Assembly (NCBI RefSeq): GCF_001613305.1
Contig: NZ_BDCC01000035.1
Span: 1-64,000, forward strand
Length of the DNA: 64,000 nucleotides
Direction: 5' to 3'
DNA from: Nocardia vaccinii NBRC 15922
GTDB taxonomy: Bacteria > Actinomycetota > Actinomycetes > Mycobacteriales > Mycobacteriaceae
Below, in pieces: positions 42,760-51,958 of this stretch. The position numbers and the translations under genes were made by a program. Every line of letters starts with the position of its first letter. Within the stretch, counting starts at the first letter, position 1. The notes beneath the pieces are model-generated. The model ran no database searches. It saw nothing but the letters and a program-made list of their open reading frames with translations, and was not told the DNA's origin.

Positions 42760-42784
42760 GTTTGAAACCCGGATAAATGGGTCT
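42760..42784 (+). promoter_or_regulatory. Sigma-B/F-like promoter for the cold-shock gene
   Basis: GTTT at 42760, a 15-base spacer, then GGGTCT at 42779, one mismatch from the GGGTAT consensus. It lies about 43 bases before the chosen start. The neighbouring anti-sigma module makes control by a stress sigma factor plausible. Confidence 0.45.
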
Positions 42785-42826
42785 TCCCGTAAGGCATGGT
42801 TTCGTTTGATGAGGGAGATGATGAGT

Positions 42827-43195
42827 ATGCCCGCCACGGGTGTCTCCGGGGTTTGCCACAGCGCGTCGGGTGCGTTGGCATCGACCGAGCAGAAGCCGGC
42901 GCACTGGCCCGACCCGCATACCCTGTCGACCACCTGGCGGCAGGGGCTCGTCTCCTGGTTCGACGCCGAGAAGGGCTTCGGCTTCCTCAATTCCTCCGAT
43001 GGTGGAGATCCGGTGTTCGTCGATTTCCAGGTCATCGATGCTCCCGGCTACAAGACCCTCGTCGGGGGGCAATCGGTGGCGTTCACCGCCGTCGACACCA
43101 AGCGCGGCCCCGAAGCCACCGAGGTCCGCACCTCTCCCGATGTCACAGCGATCGGCCCCGCCGGACGGATCGACAGCCGCTGTTCGCTGTGTTGA
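42827..43195 (+). CDS. Cold-shock-domain variant protein
   Basis: About 122 residues. Several in-frame ATG codons lie close together; the one at 42827 has the best distance to GAGGGAG. An N-terminal extension of 40 residues precedes a cold-shock domain: QGLVSWFDAEKGFGFLNSSD (RNP1 as KGFGFL), then PVFVDFQVIDAPGYKTLVGG (RNP2 as VFVDF), and VAFTAVDTKRGPEATEV. RNP2 is altered compared with classical VFVHF. RNA chaperone activity is inferred. It ends three bases before a large shared terminator. Confidence 0.85.
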   Translation: MPATGVSGVCHSASGALASTEQKPAHWPDPHTLSTTWRQGLVSWFDAEKGFGFLNSSDGGDPVFVDFQVIDAPGYKTLVGGQSVAFTAVDTKRGPEATEVRTSPDVTAIGPAGRIDSRCSLC

Positions 43196-43197
43196 CG

Positions 43198-43249
43198 CTG
43201 TCGAAAACGGTCGGCCACCCCGCGCGGGGTGGCCGACCGTTTTCGACAG
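43198..43249. terminator. Bidirectional terminator
   Basis: A perfect 24-base inverted repeat (arm 43198-43221, starting CTGTCGAAAACGGTCGG; arm 43226-43249) with a GCGC loop, placed between two convergent genes. AAAA/TTTT runs inside the stem serve either direction. Confidence 0.85.
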
Positions 43250-43253
43250 CGGC

Positions 43254-43427
43254 TCAGTTATCGAACGCGTCCTTCACCTTTTCACCGGCAGCCTCGAGGT
43301 TCGATTTCACCTGATCGACTTTGCCTTCATTCCGCGTGCCACGATCGCCGGTGGCCTCGCCCAATTTCTCTTTCGCCTTACCGGCCAATTCGTCGACCTT
43401 GTTCTTCGCCTTATCGATAGCACTCAC
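43254..43427 (-). CDS. CsbD-family stress protein
   Basis: A 57-residue protein. GTG at 43427 is preferred, seven bases after AAAGGG; GTG at 43430 is an alternative. The sequence is the standard CsbD pattern of two charged helices: DKAKNKVDELAGKAKEKLGE, ATGDRGTRNEGKVDQVKSNL, then EKVKDAFDN. CsbD proteins are abundant general-stress products controlled by sigma-B in Bacillus, which fits the promoter upstream and the partner-switch operon next door. Molecular role unknown. Confidence 0.92.
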   Translation of the reverse strand: MSAIDKAKNKVDELAGKAKEKLGEATGDRGTRNEGKVDQVKSNLEAAGEKVKDAFDN

Positions 43428-43478
43428 CACATATCCCTTTCGATTGAAGCGCCGACATCCAGGGGCATTGACTACGCC

Positions 43479-43503
43479 ATACCCGGCCCTGCGCAGCCGA
43501 AAC
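43479..43503 (-). promoter_or_regulatory. Sigma-B/F-type promoter of csbD
   Basis: On the minus strand GTTT (43503-43500), a 15-base spacer and a perfect GGGTAT (43484-43479), about 50 bases before the CsbD start. This is the spacing of SigB/SigF promoters. Confidence 0.6.
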
Positions 43504-43930
43504 AATACGATTTCCCGCACCGCGTCGAGAAAGCTGACGCGCGGATCATGGTGCAGATCCACATTCTGCCGATATCAACGACCGAGACATCGAGTGATAT
43601 TTTTCCGGAACCCGTCGAATTCACTGAACACACTGACATCCAGGATCAGCGCCGCGTCAGCACTCGCGATAGAACCCGCCCCTGCCGACCGATCGAGTGT
43701 GCGATGCCGTGGAGCGATTCCCGGCCCTCCCCGTCCCGAGGCGGGCCGGTATCGTTGGGCAGCAACTGGTTCAGCCATGCGACCGTCAGAGTGGGAGCCC
43801 GGCGGCGGCGAGGTCCGGCCCGACTCTCGCTCGACGTGGCTTGCGCCCGTGTGATCGCGCCGAGCGCGGGTATTGCCACTGCCGGACCGGCTGGACGAAT
43901 AGTGAGTGGTGTTGTGGATCGAATAGCGTT

Positions 43931-45043
43931 ATGAGGGTCCTGTTCGCCGCGACACCGTTGATCGGGCATCTGTTCCCGATGCTGCCGCTGGCACGATGCC
44001 TCCGCGATCGCGGGCACGAGGTGCTGGTGGCCAGCGGCGGAGCAGCAGTCGCCGCGGTCACGGGCGACATCGATGCCGTCGACATCGCGCCCAGCATCGG
44101 GAATGTGCGGGCGGTGGTGCGGGGGCTGGGCCCGCATCCCGTCCTGGCCGCCCGATCGGTGGCCGGCAGGGCCGACCCCCGCGGCGGCGCCCATGTCTTC
44201 GCGGTGACCAACAAACCGATGATCGCCCCGCTCACCAGGACCGCCGAACGGTTTCAGCCAGATCTCGTCGTCCACGAACCCTTCGCCGCGGCAGCGGCGA
44301 TCGCGGCGGCCCGGATCGGTGTCCCGGCCGTGTTGCACAACATCGCCCTCGACAACGGCACGCTGATCCGCCGCGAGCTGCTACGGCTGCTGTGCGGTCG
44401 TGACGAGCCCGCCGCTGCGGCGACCCTGTCGGTCGCGCCGCCGAGTATCGCGTCGGTGCCCGGTTGGCCCCTGCAATACACCCCGTACGCGCCATCGGGC
44501 GCGCCGGTCCCGCCGATATTTCGCGACCCGCCGGTGCGACCACGCATCGTCGTGACTCGCAGCACCATGCTCGGCGACGGGCCCGACGCCATGCTGCGCT
44601 CGGTGCTTCGCGCGGCCCCGCAGGTGGACGCGGACATCGTCATCGTCCGCCCGAACCGCGCAATCGCGCGCTCATCACGACGCCTACCTCGCAACGTCCA
44701 CACGGTCGGATGGATCGCGTTGCACCATGTCCTGCCCACCTGCACCGCGATGGTGGATCACGGCGGCGCCGGCTCGGTGCTGGCCGCTCTGTGCGCGGGA
44801 ATCCCGCAACTTGCCACACCCGCCCCGGGGGACCGCCGCTGGAACGCGGAGTCGGTCGAGTCCCGCGGTGCGGGCCTATCCGTCCCCGCATCCAAAATCA
44901 CTGCGGCACATCTCAATACACTGATCACGGACGCGAGCCTGACGCGCTCGGCGCAGGCGGTGGCCGCCGAGATCGCCGCGATGCCCACCGTCGAGGACAC
45001 CGCGGACCGTCTCCTCGCCGCATACGACGCTACCCGCGCGTGA
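43931..45043 (+). CDS. UDP/TDP-glycosyltransferase (GT1 family, EryCIII-like)
   Basis: A 370-residue protein starting MRVLFAATPLIGHLFPMLPL, the typical N-terminal acceptor-side helix with its catalytic His. The C-terminal nucleotide-sugar site is MVDHGGAGSVLAALCAGIPQ followed by PAPGDRRWNAESV. GT1 enzymes of this group glycosylate lipids or natural products. The GCC-rich gene stands alone, so the acceptor is unknown; a glycolipid of the envelope is one possibility. Confidence 0.85.
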   Translation: MRVLFAATPLIGHLFPMLPLARCLRDRGHEVLVASGGAAVAAVTGDIDAVDIAPSIGNVRAVVRGLGPHPVLAARSVAGRADPRGGAHVFAVTNKPMIAPLTRTAERFQPDLVVHEPFAAAAAIAAARIGVPAVLHNIALDNGTLIRRELLRLLCGRDEPAAAATLSVAPPSIASVPGWPLQYTPYAPSGAPVPPIFRDPPVRPRIVVTRSTMLGDGPDAMLRSVLRAAPQVDADIVIVRPNRAIARSSRRLPRNVHTVGWIALHHVLPTCTAMVDHGGAGSVLAALCAGIPQLATPAPGDRRWNAESVESRGAGLSVPASKITAAHLNTLITDASLTRSAQAVAAEIAAMPTVEDTADRLLAAYDATRA

Positions 45044-45143
45044 AAAGCGCACAATGACGCCGAGGCCGTTGGCGCCAGGCTGTGCCGAAGCGCGGGTAAG
45101 TCTCGGAGCTGTGCCGTCGGGTGGCCGATCCAGACGTGGACGA

Positions 45144-46937
45144 TCAACGCTTGTCCTGCGCGGCCACGTCGCGCTGCTCGAGGAGTATGTCGAGAATCGC
45201 CTGCGCGGTCTGGGGGCCGCTGAAGTAGTAGCCCTGCACCAGCGAGAAGCCGAGATCGCTGAGCACTGCCGCTTGGTGCGCGTTCTCCACCCCTTCGGCG
45301 ATGACCTCCATGTCGAGCGCCTTGCTCAGCGCCTTGATCACCCCGAGCAGCGGCGGCGCGGGTGAGTCCGCGGTGATCGCCGCGACGAAGGACCGGTCGA
45401 CCTTGAGGATGTCCGATGGAATGGCCGCCAGCCTGCTCAACGACGAGTAACCAGCGCCGAAGTCGTCGATGGCGATGCATACGCCGGTGTCCCGCAAAGC
45501 GTTCAGGTTGTCGATCGCATTCTGTGACTCGGCCTCCAACTGGGTCTCGGTAACCTCGAGCACGAGCTGGCCGGGGTGCCAGCCGGTGCTGCGCAGAAGG
45601 CTCAGCACCCGATTGGCGTAATCGTTGTCGGCCAGCTCGAGACCGCTGACGTTGACGTTCAGCGTGAGGTCGAGATCGGCGACGGCTCGCTGCAGCCGGG
45701 CCGCGTCCACACAGGCCCGGCGCAACACCACCCGGTCCAGGTCGGCGATCAGGTTGTACTCCTCCGCGGCGCGGATCACCCCGTTCGGGCTGAGGCCGGG
45801 CTCGATGGCGGAGGACCAGCGCAGCAGCGCCTCCACGCCGACCACCTTGCCCCCCGAGTCCAGGCTGACGATCGGCTGGTACCGGACTTCCAGGTCGTCT
45901 TCCGCGATCGCCCGGCGCAGTTCCCTGGCCAGGGCGATGCGCTGCCCGGATTCCAGCCTGGTCAGGTTGTGACCTGCCTGCTTGGCCCGATACCGGCCTA
46001 CATCGGCCCGGCTGACCAGCATCGACGCCGGTTCACCCGGTTGCCATGACGTGACGCCCGCACAGCAGCCGGTGGTTGTCACCGCGCGCATCCGGTCGGT
46101 CAGCCCGACCGCGGTCCGTTCGGTTGTGTCCGGGAGCAGCACCGCGAACAGATCGCCACCGAGCCGGGCCAACGTCTGTTCCGGTTCCAACAGATTGCCC
46201 CAGGTGTCGGCGACCTGCTGCAACACCGCATCGCACGTCGGCTGATCGAGGTGGCCCTTGACCGTCTCGAAGCAGTCCAGGTCGGCCAACACCAGCGCGG
46301 GGCGTTGGCCGAGCCGACCGGCCTTGGCGATCTCGGCGTTCAGCAACCGGTCGAAGCCGCGCCGGTTGAGCAGGCCGGTGAGCACATCGATGTCGGCTTC
46401 CGCGGCCACCCGGGCCAGAATCGCGACCACCACCCCGACCATCACGGTCACCCCGGCCGGGATCACCCCGATCCACCATTGCAGTTGTTCGCGAGTGCCC
46501 AACGCCACCATGCAGCACACCGCGGCGAACGCGATCTCCAGTCCGGTGATCTGCGTGCTGAAGAAGAACGCGGCGTCGCAGGCGACGAAGACGTACAACG
46601 ACGACAGCGTGACCGCGGCGGTGATGCCGGGGAGCCAATGAATGGCGATGGTGATCAACACGGTCCCGAGCGAGACCAGAATCGGGTGCGCGCGCACCGG
46701 CATCCGTTCGCCCATCAAATACACCAGGATGCCGGTGAGAATCGCGACCAGCGCGACCCCGAACACGACGGCGCGACTGCCCGGCCCGTCGCCCGTCAGT
46801 GCGGTCACCGCCGCAGCGAGCAGTCCGCCGACAAAAAAGAAAGCGCCCGTCGTCCAGGACATGAGGTTCGCTGTGGCTACCGCCGATGCTGCCCGCGTCC
46901 GAGTGCGGGAACCACCGCGGGTTCCGACTCCTCGCAT
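45144..46937 (-). CDS. GGDEF-EAL cyclic-di-GMP phosphodiesterase with membrane sensor
   Basis: A 597-residue protein. Residues 25-180 contain five or six membrane helices. The GGDEF domain (190-330) has the active-site loop RLGGDLFAVLL, where GGDLF replaces GGDEF, so cyclase activity is doubtful. The EAL domain (345-590) is complete: VEALLRW, LNVNVSG, EVTETQ, IDDFGAGYSSL, LKVDRSFV and AEGVEN. It therefore probably hydrolyses c-di-GMP, with the GGDEF part perhaps sensing GTP. Stand-alone gene; ATG at 46937 is close to GGAGAG. Confidence 0.9.
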   Translation of the reverse strand: MRGVGTRGGSRTRTRAASAVATANLMSWTTGAFFFVGGLLAAAVTALTGDGPGSRAVVFGVALVAILTGILVYLMGERMPVRAHPILVSLGTVLITIAIHWLPGITAAVTLSSLYVFVACDAAFFFSTQITGLEIAFAAVCCMVALGTREQLQWWIGVIPAGVTVMVGVVVAILARVAAEADIDVLTGLLNRRGFDRLLNAEIAKAGRLGQRPALVLADLDCFETVKGHLDQPTCDAVLQQVADTWGNLLEPEQTLARLGGDLFAVLLPDTTERTAVGLTDRMRAVTTTGCCAGVTSWQPGEPASMLVSRADVGRYRAKQAGHNLTRLESGQRIALARELRRAIAEDDLEVRYQPIVSLDSGGKVVGVEALLRWSSAIEPGLSPNGVIRAAEEYNLIADLDRVVLRRACVDAARLQRAVADLDLTLNVNVSGLELADNDYANRVLSLLRSTGWHPGQLVLEVTETQLEAESQNAIDNLNALRDTGVCIAIDDFGAGYSSLSRLAAIPSDILKVDRSFVAAITADSPAPPLLGVIKALSKALDMEVIAEGVENAHQAAVLSDLGFSLVQGYYFSGPQTAQAILDILLEQRDVAAQDKR

Positions 46938-47122
46938 CTCTCCAGAGTAGCCATATCACCTGGAAAAGACGGATTATCGAGGTAGGGTCCTTAGCTGAGT
47001 GTTAACGGGATGCGACCGGACATGTACCGAAGAGGCTGCGGCGGCGACGGTGCGGGCTGGGATATCGGCGAAGGCACGGACCTGTTCGCGGAGCCGCGCG
47101 GGCAGTCATGACCGACTGTCGA

Positions 47123-48646
47123 TCAGGGTGACGCGGGCGGGATACTCTGCTCGTACCGGAAGACGTTGCAGGGGTCGTACTTCGCCTTGATCCTGCGCAG
47201 TCGCTCGAAGTGCTGCCTGCCCCAATAGGCGGTCTCCCACCCCTGCGTTCCGACGTTCGGCACGTTGACATAGGCGCCGTCCACGTAGGGCCGCAGCGCC
47301 TGGCTGAACTCAGCGATCCAGGCCTGGGCCTGCGCGGTCAGCGGGTGGCTGACGCCTGGTTGGGTTGACCGGGTCCCCCAGGCCGCGCCGATCTCGCCGT
47401 AGAAAAGCGCGTCGCGATGCACGAACGCGGTGCCGCCGCGCGGCTCCCGCTCCAGCGCCCCGCCGAAGGCATCGACGAAGTAGTTGCTCTCCTCTGTGGG
47501 AGCGTTTCGCATGAAGGAGCCGATGATATCGATCGCCTCCCTCGGGAACTGCTCTTCGACGAACTGCGAGAAGAATTTCCAGTTCGCGGGCTCCTGCGCG
47601 AGCGGAAGCTGGGCGCCCGCGAAGATATCGCCCCAGTTGCCGACCCGCACCGTGACGTCGGGCGTGCCGACCGACAGGATCGGAGCCAGCATCTGTCCGA
47701 TCTGCGCGGCCACCCCCTCCGCGAGCCACGCGGACAGCAGGATCTGGGACTTGTGGATCTCGAGCTCGGATCCGAGACGGCTGTCGGCGGACGGAACCGT
47801 ACGCTGCCATGCCTCGAAGACCTCGGGCAGGTGCCCGAGTCCATTCCATGTCGCCTGCACATTGGCGAGCCGCGTGAGCGGATACACCTTGTAGGTGAGT
47901 TGTGTGACGATCCCGAAGTTGCCGTTGCCCGCGCCGCGAAGCGCCCAGAGCAGGTCGGAGTGGCGCCGCGAGTCCACGTTGATCACCTCGGCGCGGTCGG
48001 AACCCGACGCGACGACGACCTCGGCCGCGATCAGGCTGTCGCAGGCCATGCCGAGCCAACGGTTGAGCGGCCCGAGGCCACCGCCGAGCGTCGCACCGCA
48101 CACGCTTACGCTGCCCTCGCTTCCGGTTGTGATCGCAAGGTTGTGCGCGGCGAGCGTCGTCACGGCTTCCAGCTGGTTCAGCCCAGCACCGACCGTTGCG
48201 ATGCGAGCGCCGGGGTCGATCTGGACCGACTTCAGCCGGCTGACATCGATCACGATGCCGTTGTCGACGTTCGACCAGCCCTCGAGGGCGTGGCGGCCGC
48301 TGCGCACCCGCAGCGCGACGTCGTGCTGCCGCGCCCACGTGAGGGCGTTCACCACGTCCTCGGTTTCCTGCGCGAAGACGATGACCAGCGGATAGTGCGA
48401 AAAGAGCTGGTCCCAGCCGAGTCGCGCGTCCGGGTACGATCCGTCACCGGGGCGGACGATGTGACCGGTCAGCGTCGCGGGCGGGCATCCCTGGCTCTCA
48501 CTCGGGTGGCCCGCGGTCGTATTTCCCGGGGCGCTCGCGTCTGCGAAATCCGCAGTGTCCGCGGCTGTGAGGCCCGAAACAACGACTGCTCCGACGCCGG
48601 CGGCCGCCGACGTCCTGAGCAGCTCACGGCGAGAAAGATCGCTCAA
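47123..48646 (-). CDS. Tat-exported berberine-bridge-type FAD-linked oxidoreductase
   Basis: A 507-residue protein. The N-terminus SDLSRRELLRTSAAAGVGAV is a twin-arginine signal. The FAD domain (PCMH type) follows: VIVFAQETEDVVNALTWARQ, VRSGRHALEGWSN with the His that attaches FAD, and VCGATLGGGLGPLNRWLGM, whose Cys may give the second covalent bond. The C-terminus NVGTQGWETAYWGRQHFERL then KYDPCNVFRYEQSI is the BBE motif. Such enzymes oxidise sugars or alkaloid-like alcohols outside the cytoplasm. Substrate unknown. Confidence 0.9.
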   Translation of the reverse strand: MSDLSRRELLRTSAAAGVGAVVVSGLTAADTADFADASAPGNTTAGHPSESQGCPPATLTGHIVRPGDGSYPDARLGWDQLFSHYPLVIVFAQETEDVVNALTWARQHDVALRVRSGRHALEGWSNVDNGIVIDVSRLKSVQIDPGARIATVGAGLNQLEAVTTLAAHNLAITTGSEGSVSVCGATLGGGLGPLNRWLGMACDSLIAAEVVVASGSDRAEVINVDSRRHSDLLWALRGAGNGNFGIVTQLTYKVYPLTRLANVQATWNGLGHLPEVFEAWQRTVPSADSRLGSELEIHKSQILLSAWLAEGVAAQIGQMLAPILSVGTPDVTVRVGNWGDIFAGAQLPLAQEPANWKFFSQFVEEQFPREAIDIIGSFMRNAPTEESNYFVDAFGGALEREPRGGTAFVHRDALFYGEIGAAWGTRSTQPGVSHPLTAQAQAWIAEFSQALRPYVDGAYVNVPNVGTQGWETAYWGRQHFERLRRIKAKYDPCNVFRYEQSIPPASP

Positions 48647-48760
48647 GTCCAGGCCCTCTCGATCGGGCTACGCCAGTACCGAACTGCCGAAGGAACTGCA
48701 CCCGCGGACCCTGGATCCGGTGCCCGCCGGTCGCCGGGCATCGGCTGTCAACCTTCTATT

Positions 48761-48967
48761 TCAGATGCACCACACGAAACTGCCCAGGGGGAAGCAGATG
48801 TGGAGGGACCCACCACCACCGATCGGGGTTGCCTGGTGCGATGTCGCCGCCACGGGCGAGGGCACCGTGGCCGGCATCGTGCCGGCTGCCGCCGCTGGAG
48901 CTACGAGCACCCCCAGGGGCACCGCCAGCATGGTCACTGCCATTATCTTGCTCTTCGCTGTGAACAT
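48761..48967 (-). CDS. Small secreted protein
   Basis: A 68-residue protein starting MFTAKSKIMAVTMLAVPLGV, with AAGG eight bases upstream. A signal peptide probably ends at APAAAA-AGT. The mature part is about 40 residues and ends GGGGSLHICFPLGSFVWCI, with two cysteines that could form a disulfide. Similar tiny secreted proteins are common in Nocardia-like genomes; function unknown. It lies 114 bases upstream of the oxidoreductase on the same strand and might be co-transcribed. Confidence 0.6.
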   Translation of the reverse strand: MFTAKSKIMAVTMLAVPLGVLVAPAAAAGTMPATVPSPVAATSHQATPIGGGGSLHICFPLGSFVWCI

Positions 48968-49386
48968 TTTTCCGACCTTCGAGAGACTTCGATCCGGGCC
49001 ATGACGGTCTGCTGACAGCCGCCATCTCGACTTTTCACCCGGTGGGGTGTTGGCGGCGGCGATGATTACCATGCTCCGGAGCCGACGTCCTCACCGTGAG
49101 CCTTGCAATCATTTGCTCAGGCAATGACCGGCCATGCACCGTGGATAACCATTGAACGGCTCTGTTCGCCGGTCCGTCTGCCGCCTGACATGCCGTCCGA
49201 ATCGGGCGCTGCGACGTCGCTCGAAGCGGACAAGTCGCCTGGGTACGAATGGAAGACCCGCTCGTCAGCTTACTCCGATGTGACGCAAAGCACAGAGTCC
49301 AGCCAATGTTCAGCTATTCATATCGTTCATATTCTTTCGGCCGACCGGAATCGGGCGGCGGTCAGGATACCCAGCCGACGGCCGGC
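48968..49386. other. Intergenic, no supported gene
   Basis: About 420 bases downstream of alkB. Rubredoxin genes that often follow alkB are not present here, and no other coding pattern was seen. Confidence 0.5.
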
Positions 49387-50514
49387 CTATGGCCCCTTGT
49401 TCACGAGCGTCGGGTCGCCGCCGTAGTGCGCGAGCACCCGGCGATCCATCACCATGCGCCACAACGGTGTGATGAAGGCCAGCAGGACCATGGTCGCGTA
49501 GCCGTACGGCAGTTGCGGCGCCTCTTCGGAGCTGCGCAGCGTCTGATAACGACGGCCCGGATTCGCGTGATGGTCGCTGTGTCGTTGCAGGTGGAACAGA
49601 AAGACATTGGTCACCAGGCGATCGCTGTTCCAACTGTCGCGCGGTGAACACCGCGTGTAACGGCCGTCGGCGCGGCGCTCGCGCAGCAAACCGTAGTGCT
49701 CGATGTAGTTCACCGTCTCGAGCAATGTGATGCCGACCATCGCCTGCAATATCAGAAAGGGGATGATCACGGGCCCGTAGACGAGAATCAACGCACCGAA
49801 CAGCACGGCACTCACGGCCCACGCCTGCAGCAGATGGTTATCTCGGCTGAGCCACCTTTTTCCTTGCTGGGCCAGGCGTTTACGTTCCAGGCCGACCGCC
49901 GAGCGGAAGCCGCCGAGGATACTCCGGGGAAGAAACTTCCAGAGTGACTCACCGAATCGGGCGCTGGCCGGATCTTCGGGTGTGGCGGCGCGGACATGGT
50001 GACCGCGGTTGTGCTCGACGTAGAAGTGCCCGTACAAGGATTGCGCCAGCGCGATTTTGGCCAGCCAGCGCTCGAGTTTTTCGATTCTATGGCCGAGTTC
50101 GTGTCCCGCATTGATACCGACACCGGAAACGAACCCCATGGTTGCGGCCAAGCCCAGCTTGTCGACGAGTTTCAGTTCCGGACTGGACCACATGAATCCC
50201 GCGATGACCAGCCCGATGAACTGGATCGGCAGGAAAGCATAGACGCACCAACGGTAATAACGATCGTTGGTCAGCGCCTCGTAGTCCTCGTCGCGCGGGT
50301 TTCTGCTGTCGATTCCCATCGCGATGTCCAGGAGCGGAATCACCCCGAGCACGGCGATCGGGCCGATCCACCAGAACAGTTCGAGCCCGGTGAGGCGCAC
50401 CAATTGCGAGGGCAGCAGGGCGCCTGCGGGTGCCAGTGCGCTCAAGAACCAGAGGTAACGCTTGTGGTCGCGAACGTCGTCGCGCCTGAAAACCGTCATA
50501 GCCGTCCCACTCAT
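49387..50514 (-). CDS. alkB: Alkane 1-monooxygenase
   Basis: About 375 residues; ATG at 50514 or 50499 are both possible starts. It is an integral membrane di-iron enzyme with all family signatures: HELGH, EHNRGHH, LQRHSDHH and NYIEHYG, and six membrane helices. AlkB hydroxylates medium-chain n-alkanes at the terminal carbon. Rubredoxins and rubredoxin reductase, its electron donors, are not adjacent, so they must be supplied from elsewhere. A secreted lipase gene lies just upstream on the same strand, 67 bases away. Confidence 0.93.
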   Translation of the reverse strand: MSGTAMTVFRRDDVRDHKRYLWFLSALAPAGALLPSQLVRLTGLELFWWIGPIAVLGVIPLLDIAMGIDSRNPRDEDYEALTNDRYYRWCVYAFLPIQFIGLVIAGFMWSSPELKLVDKLGLAATMGFVSGVGINAGHELGHRIEKLERWLAKIALAQSLYGHFYVEHNRGHHVRAATPEDPASARFGESLWKFLPRSILGGFRSAVGLERKRLAQQGKRWLSRDNHLLQAWAVSAVLFGALILVYGPVIIPFLILQAMVGITLLETVNYIEHYGLLRERRADGRYTRCSPRDSWNSDRLVTNVFLFHLQRHSDHHANPGRRYQTLRSSEEAPQLPYGYATMVLLAFITPLWRMVMDRRVLAHYGGDPTLVNKGP

Positions 50515-50581
50515 CCCGTCGAGGCGGATCAACACCGGGCCCCACATCGCCGCGGTACGGCATTCTCACAGGGACTCAGTG

Positions 50582-51958
50582 CTACCTGGGGCATTCGTTC
50601 GGCGCTGGTTCACCACGGAGCCGCGCGTTGATCCAGTCGTTGACTCCGGAATAGCTGGTGACATAACTGGTCAGATGTTCACCGGGCACAATGCGGAACA
50701 CGGCCGGAACGCCACGGCTGCACTGTTCGTCGTACATACGCTGCACGTCCTCGAGCGGAAGCCAGGGATCCCAGGCACCGTGATAGATGTACAACGGAAC
50801 ACCGGAGGTCCGATCGGTCAGATCCATTTCGCGGTACAGCTTTTGGGCCAGCGGGCTGTCGAGCGGGTTACCGATGTTCGTCGCCGCGTCCATCGGGATA
50901 CCGACCACGCCGAGCGGTCCATCGGCATCGCCACACATATCTCGCGTCGGAGATGTCACCACCCACTGCGCGAGATGATTCATGTACTGGAGCATCTCGG
51001 GATGTTCGCGTGCGATCGCCGCCGACACCGACAACAGGATGCCCGATGCGATCCAGCCGTTGAAGCGGTGCGCGATATCGCGATAGTCGGAGGCCAATCC
51101 ACCCGTGGCCACCCCGGTCAGAACCTCGGACAGGTCCGGCGCGTATTCCTTCTGCAACATCGCCGTGGCGTAGGCGGCGATCGCTCCACCCGAGTAGCCT
51201 GCTACGGCGTAGCGACTGTTTCCGAGCTCCGGCATCGCATTACGAACAGCGCGAATCGAGTCGAGCATCACGTGCCCGGCCACATTCGGCTCGCCATATG
51301 CCATCAGCGGCCCTTCGTGGTCGGGCAGGAGAACCGCGTGCCCCTGGTTCAGGGACGAATACAGGGCCGGCAGGAACCAGATGAGATCGGTGTTGGTTCT
51401 ATCGAGGATGCTGTGCGACAACTGGTAGCCCGGGGTGCAGTGCGCGCCGAGAGCATTGATCGGCATCGCGTTCACCTCCACCGGGCGGGGACCGGGACCG
51501 TTCCACGAGGCCGCCGGGGTGATCAATGTCGCGGTGCCGAAGGAAGGTGTGCCGGTCGCCGAGGTAGAGCGGAACTTCAGCAACGTCGCCCGCTGGATAG
51601 GCACTGTCATATGCTGTCTTGTCGTGGCCGTCACATCACGCGATTCGATAATCTGCCCTGGCTTCAGGGCGGCGAGATTCGCGGGCCAGGCGTCGAGAAT
51701 CGGATCCCCTGTGGGTGAGGACAATAGTCCACGCCACAACGCCGCTTGTTGATCAGCGGCGGATCGCTCAGGGCCGACAGTCAATTGCGGCGGTTTTATG
51801 TTGTTATCGATCCAGCTCTGCAGCGGGGAGGGAGGGAGAATACCCGGCAACTGCGGCGGCGGGCCGATCTGCGGACCCTCATCGGCGCGAGCAGGCTGTT
51901 CGCCCAACAACACGCAACTGACGAGAACGGCCACCGCAACGGCCAGAAACCCTCTCAC
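50582..51958 (-). CDS. Secreted lipase (LIP family)
   Basis: A 458-residue protein. GTG at 51958 has AAAGGA upstream and gives a signal peptide (RGFLAVAVAVLVSCVLLGEQ, cleavage after PARA). The secretory-lipase fold is seen in VPIQRATLLKFRSTSATG, VLLPDHEGPLMAYGEPNVAG, the nucleophile motif GYSGGAIAAYATAM, the acid in YHGAWDPWLPLEDV and the His in PGEHLTSYV. It should hydrolyse triacylglycerols or related esters outside the cell. It may be co-transcribed with alkB, which fits lipid and hydrocarbon use. Confidence 0.9.
   Translation of the reverse strand: MRGFLAVAVAVLVSCVLLGEQPARADEGPQIGPPPQLPGILPPSPLQSWIDNNIKPPQLTVGPERSAADQQAALWRGLLSSPTGDPILDAWPANLAALKPGQIIESRDVTATTRQHMTVPIQRATLLKFRSTSATGTPSFGTATLITPAASWNGPGPRPVEVNAMPINALGAHCTPGYQLSHSILDRTNTDLIWFLPALYSSLNQGHAVLLPDHEGPLMAYGEPNVAGHVMLDSIRAVRNAMPELGNSRYAVAGYSGGAIAAYATAMLQKEYAPDLSEVLTGVATGGLASDYRDIAHRFNGWIASGILLSVSAAIAREHPEMLQYMNHLAQWVVTSPTRDMCGDADGPLGVVGIPMDAATNIGNPLDSPLAQKLYREMDLTDRTSGVPLYIYHGAWDPWLPLEDVQRMYDEQCSRGVPAVFRIVPGEHLTSYVTSYSGVNDWINARLRGEPAPNECPR

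Noticed and set aside
47417..49015. Plus-strand 532-codon frame over the FAD oxidoreductase
   Set aside because: Antisense of a gene with clear Tat signal, FAD-binding and BBE motifs.
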